Below the pieces are notes generated by a model. It did not search any database. It was not told the DNA's origin and saw only the letters and a program-made list of their open reading frames with translations. A stretch of DNA of 64,000 nt from NCBI RefSeq assembly GCF_000226095.1, contig NC_016472.1, positions 8,494,001 through 8,558,000 on the forward strand, given 5' to 3'. The stretch is from Thermothelomyces thermophilus ATCC 42464 (taxonomy: Eukaryota > Ascomycota > Sordariomycetes > Sordariales > Chaetomiaceae). Below are positions 58,915 through 64,000 of the stretch, in pieces (position 1 is the stretch's first letter; every line of letters begins with the position of its first letter). The translations under genes and the position numbers were made by a program.

Positions 58915-60495
58915 CGGGGTTGTGGTTTCTCTTCTGCAGATGGTTCGTTCGTCAGTTGAGACGACACTAGGAACTTCGGCACACACATGATCAAGAATTT
59001 AAGCCGAAGAAGGAGGCTCAACCCAGTACCCGCGTCCAAAGGCCGTTTTCCCGCAAATACCAAGCCACTTGCAAGCGTGTGGTGTGGTCACGATTCTTGT
59101 GGCATTCGCTCGGAATGTTGTGCTGAGTTGTTAACAGCCTGGCACATCCCATCAGGACAGCCTCCATGCGATCTATCATTATACAAGATCTGTTTTCTTC
59201 TGAATGCGACCAACTGTGTATTGATCCGCAAACCGACCGTGCCCAGGCTAATGTTTCAAGCGATCTTGTTCCGACCAACGCGCAATAGTTCCAAACACAT
59301 CAAGGGAATGGGGACTCCGACTTTCAGGTGGATTTCATCTCCAGGCGATGTTTTTCATCATTCCTAGGATCCGATATACAGGTCTACTGAAGCTTTCTCT
59401 TCGCATCTGAGAGACCTCTACTAGCCTACGGGTATGGGGGGACACAGAGGGTGGGGTCGTGCTTTGGTTCGTTTGTAGCAGGAAGTTATGTTCTTTAGTA
59501 AACCGAGGTACTACAACACATGAACAACGTCATGCCGAAGCCACGTTTCTGACTGGGAACTGGGATCCAGGGTCATTTTGTGTATTTATAACGTCGGTTT
59601 TGTAATCATTTCGGTTATTGAATCGAAACAAGCGGGAGCGTCTCGAGAAACCAGAGGTCTATGCCTCTGGTGCATCATTCCAGCTGAGAGTTTCTTGGTA
59701 ACGGTGAGGGAAAACCCTCACGTAGCAACACTACGGCCTCGTTCGGCATGATCGAGTTTCGTGCATCATCCTGAGTGCTGTTCTTGGATCTGCCTACAGT
59801 TCTGCGCACGGCATTTCTATACCTTTCCCTTACCTACCCGGCTCCTCCCCCCGCGTCGCTTTCCTCCTCCTCCTCCTCCTCCTCCCCCTCCTCTTTTTCC
59901 GTGGCGCTTCTGCCGCATGGCGGCGACAGCGTGGTCCCTACGGGAAAGGCAAGCCAGCTAGCGGGATAGCTAGCGAGCGAGCCGACTGGCGGGCTTTTCT
60001 GGGGGTTCAGAGTCAAGAAGGAGATTAGGAGCGCTCACGTCATTAACAGAGAGGCCGCCCCTTGATACGAGTGTCACTCTGCGAAGAAAGCTTTGACTTG
60101 ATCTGTGGGCTGAATTCGAATCGGATCTTGAGCTAAGACCAAGTCAAATCTTTGCTGATCTGCCACTGCCGACGAAAGTTAGAACCTCATTCTCGACGTA
60201 ATCCATTCAGCACTTCATCTTGGATGGCATAGCGGGCGCGGAAACGGCAGCACTCTGGCCCTGTCGAGGTCACCGCCGTGTCTCAGCACTCAAGGCTTTG
60301 CTGAGCATGGACATAACCGCAACCACCACCAACGTGTTTATTTTTTTTTCTTACTACCCCAGCTCTGGATACTTTTACAAATAGACACGCTTCACCAACG
60401 CCCGCCCATATCTATCAGTGGTATCTCAAGGCATCACACCAAAGGCAAACACACCATATCCGTACTCTACTCTCTGATCATTAAACGCAGACCAT
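58915..60495. other. Intergenic between convergent HEI10-like and CHO2 genes
   Basis: No gene is recognised in 1.58 kb. Two neat hairpins lie side by side at 59651-59670 (CCAGAGG-TCTATG-CCTCTGG) and 59704-59721 (GTGAGGG-AAAA-CCCTCAC). A (TCC)n run is at about 59864-59890. The right end should contain the 3' untranslated region of CHO2. Confidence 0.5.
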
Positions 60496-63400
60496 TCATC
60501 GTCGACAACACCGTGATTCCGCTCTAAAACGAGTCCGAAAACTTGTCCCTAACTGGTGTCGACGGACCTTGTCTATGGGACATGCTGTAAGGCGCCTGTG
60601 GTGTATCCTGTTAGCATCTTCATCGTAAGCGACCAGTACCTCGAAGGAGAATCTTACAAGGACTTCCTTGGCGCTGCAAATCCGCCAAGCCAGCTTCCGC
60701 ACGTTCCCGTCGGCCGGTACGACGGCGGGAGCGAACTCGATGCCAAACATGTGATGGATTGCATAGACGACACGTTTGGCGTATTTGCTGTCGCGCTCGA
60801 CGTGGCCTCCGAATCGCTCCTCGGGCGTGGTGGGCGCAATATCCGGGTCGCGGTCGAGGCAGTTCCGGACAATCGGCAACAGCGCGCGCTCGACATCCTC
60901 GGGCCCGGCATCCTCGTCCTCCACCTTGGCCAGACGCACTTCGAAGGGCTCCGAGATGGACATGACGTTGTGGCTGCCGCCATGGTGGTAGCGGAACTCG
61001 AAGACACCCTGCGTCCACCAGAGTTTGTCGCCTTCGAAGACCATCTCGCCTTGCACGAGGTTGACCTCGGGCGATGCTGACGAGGTGGCGGTCGGCTGGT
61101 CGTACGAGACGATGCCCTGGTCGGTGGTGATATCGTACTCTCCCGGGCGCGTCGGCACCCAACGGCCGAGGGACGGGACCTCAGTGACCTCGCGCGAGGT
61201 GTTATCCGTGACCATGTAAAGGCCGACCCAGTCCTTCTTGGCGTGGTTTGCGGGAGCGGTCCACTTGACGCGGATCGGGGCGCCGTACTCGAACACCTTG
61301 GTCTTGACAGCCTTGGACACGCGGGCGTTAGCGCTCTCTTTGCCGGTCGCCCTCTCGTCGGCGCCCACCAGGGGTGTGCCCTCCACGGAAATGCTGTAGT
61401 GCTTGGGGTCGTAGCCGGCGAGATCGGGTGAGATGCGGCTGAGGGTGAGACGAGCAGGGTACTTATTGAACAGAGCCGACGTGTCTCGGACGATGGTCGA
61501 GGATCCGGCACCCAGCTTCGTGCGAGCGACATCGACAAAGTCGTCGAAGAAGTGCTTGGAGTCCTCCCAGACCTTGTCCACGCTCTCCTGCAGCTCCTTG
61601 ACCGGCTGGGGAAGCGAGCGCTTGATGAACTTGGTGAGCCCAGCCTCCTTGCGCAGGTTCTCGCCGTAGATCTTTTGCATGTGCGGCTTCTCAACATATG
61701 AGATGAAGCCGAGCGTCAGGATATGTCCGATGAGGGCGACCAGGAAGATGGCTTTGCTCCACGTGATGAGGGCCATACCCCACAAGCCCGCAGTGCCAAT
61801 GACACGCTCGGGGTTGTTGAGGAAGCGGTAGATGAACTTGTAGGTCAGCTTCCCGTTGCTATCAAAAAAGAAGTCGCCGTAGAACCAGCCGAACTCGCCC
61901 AGGGAGTCGTAGATGCTGGTGGCGGTCCAGATCTGCAGTGCTACACAGCTCAGACCGACCACATGCTTGAGGAGGACCCAGCCGTAGCCCCAGTCGGCGG
62001 GGTAGTGGTACATCTTCCAACACGCAGCGAGGAATGAGGAGTGGCACAGCGCCATGCTCAGGTGGTACATGCCCTTCCACTGACGCCAGGCTTCGGCCGG
62101 AGTCTCGCCGAACTTGAGGAAGTGCCTGGTGAACATCTTTTCTTTGGACTGCTTGGTCAGGATGATACCAAGGCCGACCGAATACCACAAGCGCCACACG
62201 ATAGCGTTCAACACGAAAAGGCCTTGGTAGAAGGGAGTGGACGGCGTCACAAGGGCGAGCGCTGCAAGGTAGCCAACAAGGAGCACTGACGCGCAGTCGG
62301 TGGTCCGGAAGGGGTCAAAGTTCTTGAAGCCAACCATGTTGTGGACGGGTAGGGGAGTGGCGGGCGCGGCGGTCGCTTTCCTGGCCGACTCGGCAGTTGC
62401 CTCGGAGTGGCCGGTGATCTCCGACTCGGCGCGCCGGCGGGGCGGGGGCGGGTTGTAGGTCTTCTCGATGTGAGGATTCTCAACGATGGCCAGAAAGGCA
62501 AACTGGGCGGCGTGGGCAAGAATGGAGATGAACAGCACGTCATAGCTGGCAGCCATCATCGAGATACCGTAATACCCAGCATAGCCGATGGAATACATGG
62601 GGTGCGGGGCCATCTCGAAGACGCCGTCAAAGGTGAGTTCCTGCTCAATGAGGTAGAAGAAATCTGGGTATCGTCAGGTTCGCAAGAACACGCTGAAGCA
62701 AGCGGTTGGCAGCAGTGCAGTTGCTTACCACCCCAGTACCAGGCATAATCTTTGACGACTCGGTGGGCATCCAGCTTTACCCACAGGTTGAAGCCGACGA
62801 GAGCAATGCCGAAGATCCAACGAGCCGCGGCAATGGCGAACCCCTCGCCGGCCGGCTTGTGGGCACAGACAATGGCAAACAGGCAGTACGAGACAAAGTC
62901 GCACATGAGAATGAGATCCACCAGACGACGGAAGACAAGCCAGGTGTTGTACTCAATGGGCGCCTGGCCCATCTTGTAGTCCTTAGGGATCTTAGTCTCT
63001 AGTTCGGTTTTGAGCAGCTGATACAGCCACGGGCGCGGGTTCTGGCCCGCCGAGGGGTCCTCAAAGAGCCGAGACCGCTTGGCCCATGTCACGAGCAGCC
63101 TGTACTTGGACTGGACGGTCAAGAGGAAGCCTATGCCCACATTGTACGAAGCCCTCCAGAAGAGAAAGACGAGCGCAAAGACGGGGCGCTTGAGGCTCCA
63201 GGGCAAGGCGTACGCGACCCAGATGTGAAGGGCGAGAATGGCAAGCACCACAACATCGGAAATGTTCTTGGGTTCGCGCGGATCTAGGAGCTGAGACACC
63301 ATGTCGTGAGTCTCAGGGACAACGAAGACTGTATTAACAGGCAATGGCCGGTCAGCATATACGTCCTAGAAACGCACGCTTGGGGAAGGTGAACAAGATG

Positions 63401-63584
63401 ACAGACCTGTCCCATCCGGAGTGCGCCCGTACGTCCTCTTCGAGCGGCCCTGGCCCACGTCCTCTGTAACCGAATTGGCCCCCTCGGCAGGGCGGAGTAC
63501 ATTGTCAATCGAGTCTGACGACTGCTCTCGTGCGCGGTGGCGAACGTTGTCGAGCCCCGAGGGCCCAGCTGCTGATGTGCTCAT
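60496..63584 (-). CDS. cho2: Phosphatidylethanolamine N-methyltransferase (3 exons)
   Basis: ER-membrane enzyme that uses S-adenosylmethionine for the first methylation of phosphatidylethanolamine on the route to phosphatidylcholine. Exons are 63584-63407, 63328-62729 and 62663-60496; phases agree, giving 981 aa, close to other fungal CHO2 proteins. The N-terminus is a hydrophilic 55-60-residue stretch. Two multi-span methyltransferase halves follow. The first contains [34 protein letters not shown] and [13 protein letters not shown]; the second contains [38 protein letters not shown] and [15 protein letters not shown] long soluble C-terminal region (from about residue 640) has [20 protein letters not shown] and [15 protein letters not shown]. 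The last ~40 residues ([18 protein letters not shown]...) look unlike family members and could be misread 3' sequence if an unseen intron exists. It is convergent with the HEI10-like gene. Confidence 0.95.
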
Positions 63585-64000
63585 CCTCAGGATTCGGTGT
63601 TGAAGACCGACTTAGCAGAGAAAAGCGTTGAGCTTTGCCAGCATCACCGGGCAGCAGTGATGTCGTCGGCAATTGTCGGAGAGGTGGAGATGCGGGTGGA
63701 AGTACTAGTGTAGTGTAGTGTAATAGTCGAGGCGCACACGCGGAGATGGATGATCGAGCGGCTCGTGACCCGCAAAACAACTACCAACGAATTTCGTAAC
63801 GCCAAGACAAATTAAGCTCGCTGTGCCGTCGTGGAGCGCGGGTTGTGCGGGTAGCCTCTTCCTTTTTGCCGCTTAGACAATGCACCAACCGACCTTCACG
63901 CAACGGGCGGCAGTTTTGCGCGATGAATGCGTTCGAGCGAAATTCCCGTGTGAACCCAGAAGAGCCAGGTTGGGGCCAGGAGTTGGAACCGGGGCTCCTC
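63585..64000. other. Upstream region of CHO2, window end
   Basis: This 416-bp stretch should contain the CHO2 promoter. A TAGTGTAGTGTAGTG-like repeat is near 63707-63723. I see no second gene before the window ends. Confidence 0.4.

Noticed and set aside
60654-61697. 347-codon frame in CHO2, minus strand, second frame
   Set aside because: Arg/Ser/Pro/Thr-rich shadow of the CHO2 coding frame, with no family signature.
63960-64000. Possible truncated tRNA at the window end (TTGGAACCGGGG)
   Set aside because: No consistent cloverleaf in the available sequence; cannot be judged at the edge.

Overview
The window is nuclear DNA from a filamentous ascomycete (Pezizomycotina, most likely Sordariomycetes). 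The evidence is short GT-AG introns (51-242 bp) in every host gene, fungal gene families (Zn2Cys6 regulator, CHO2, HEI10-like RING protein, ULA1/AXR1), a tRNA-Gln with a 13-nt intron, and a 30.6-kb block of LTR retrotransposons carrying the C-to-T / G-to-A scars of repeat-induced point mutation (RIP). The species cannot be named from the sequence alone.

Left arm (1-9062). A tRNA-Gln(TTG) gene is followed by two minus-strand genes. One is a short-chain dehydrogenase of the YMR226C/YdfG type with a 17-nt microexon; the other is a 14-TM-type MFS transporter. About 2.1 kb without a recognisable gene follows.

Centre (9063-39662). This is a four-element nest that resolves completely through target-site duplications (TSDs). 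An outer chromodomain-bearing gypsy-like element (240-bp LTRs, TSD ATCAT, minus orientation) was hit by two copies of a second chromovirus, I (TSD GTAGT) and II (TSD GTTCT), both minus and heavily RIPed. Element II was later hit by a third relative, III (TSD CTTCC), in plus orientation and much less mutated. Element III shows gag, protease, RT, RNase H, integrase and chromodomain, plus an antisense ORF between pol and the 3' LTR. That ORF encodes a Zn2Cys6-like cysteine cluster and a predicted coiled coil. Degenerate counterparts lie at the same place in I and II. The block holding this ORF and U3 is strongly divergent between III and I/II, while R-U5, gag and pol are near-identical apart from RIP, which suggests exchange of a 3' module.

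Right arm (39663-64000). After about 3.7 kb of gene-poor DNA with a (CA)n tract comes a Zn2Cys6 transcription factor (minus). Its upstream side is an 8.7-kb gene-poor interval with many GTAC/TACATAC palindromes. Next are ULA1/AXR1 (NEDD8 E1 regulatory subunit, minus), head-to-head with a HEI10-like meiotic RING protein (plus) that carries an apparent single-base frame break. Convergent with the latter is CHO2 (phosphatidylethanolamine N-methyltransferase, minus). The host genes look like independent housekeeping and regulatory genes; nothing shows that they form one pathway cluster.
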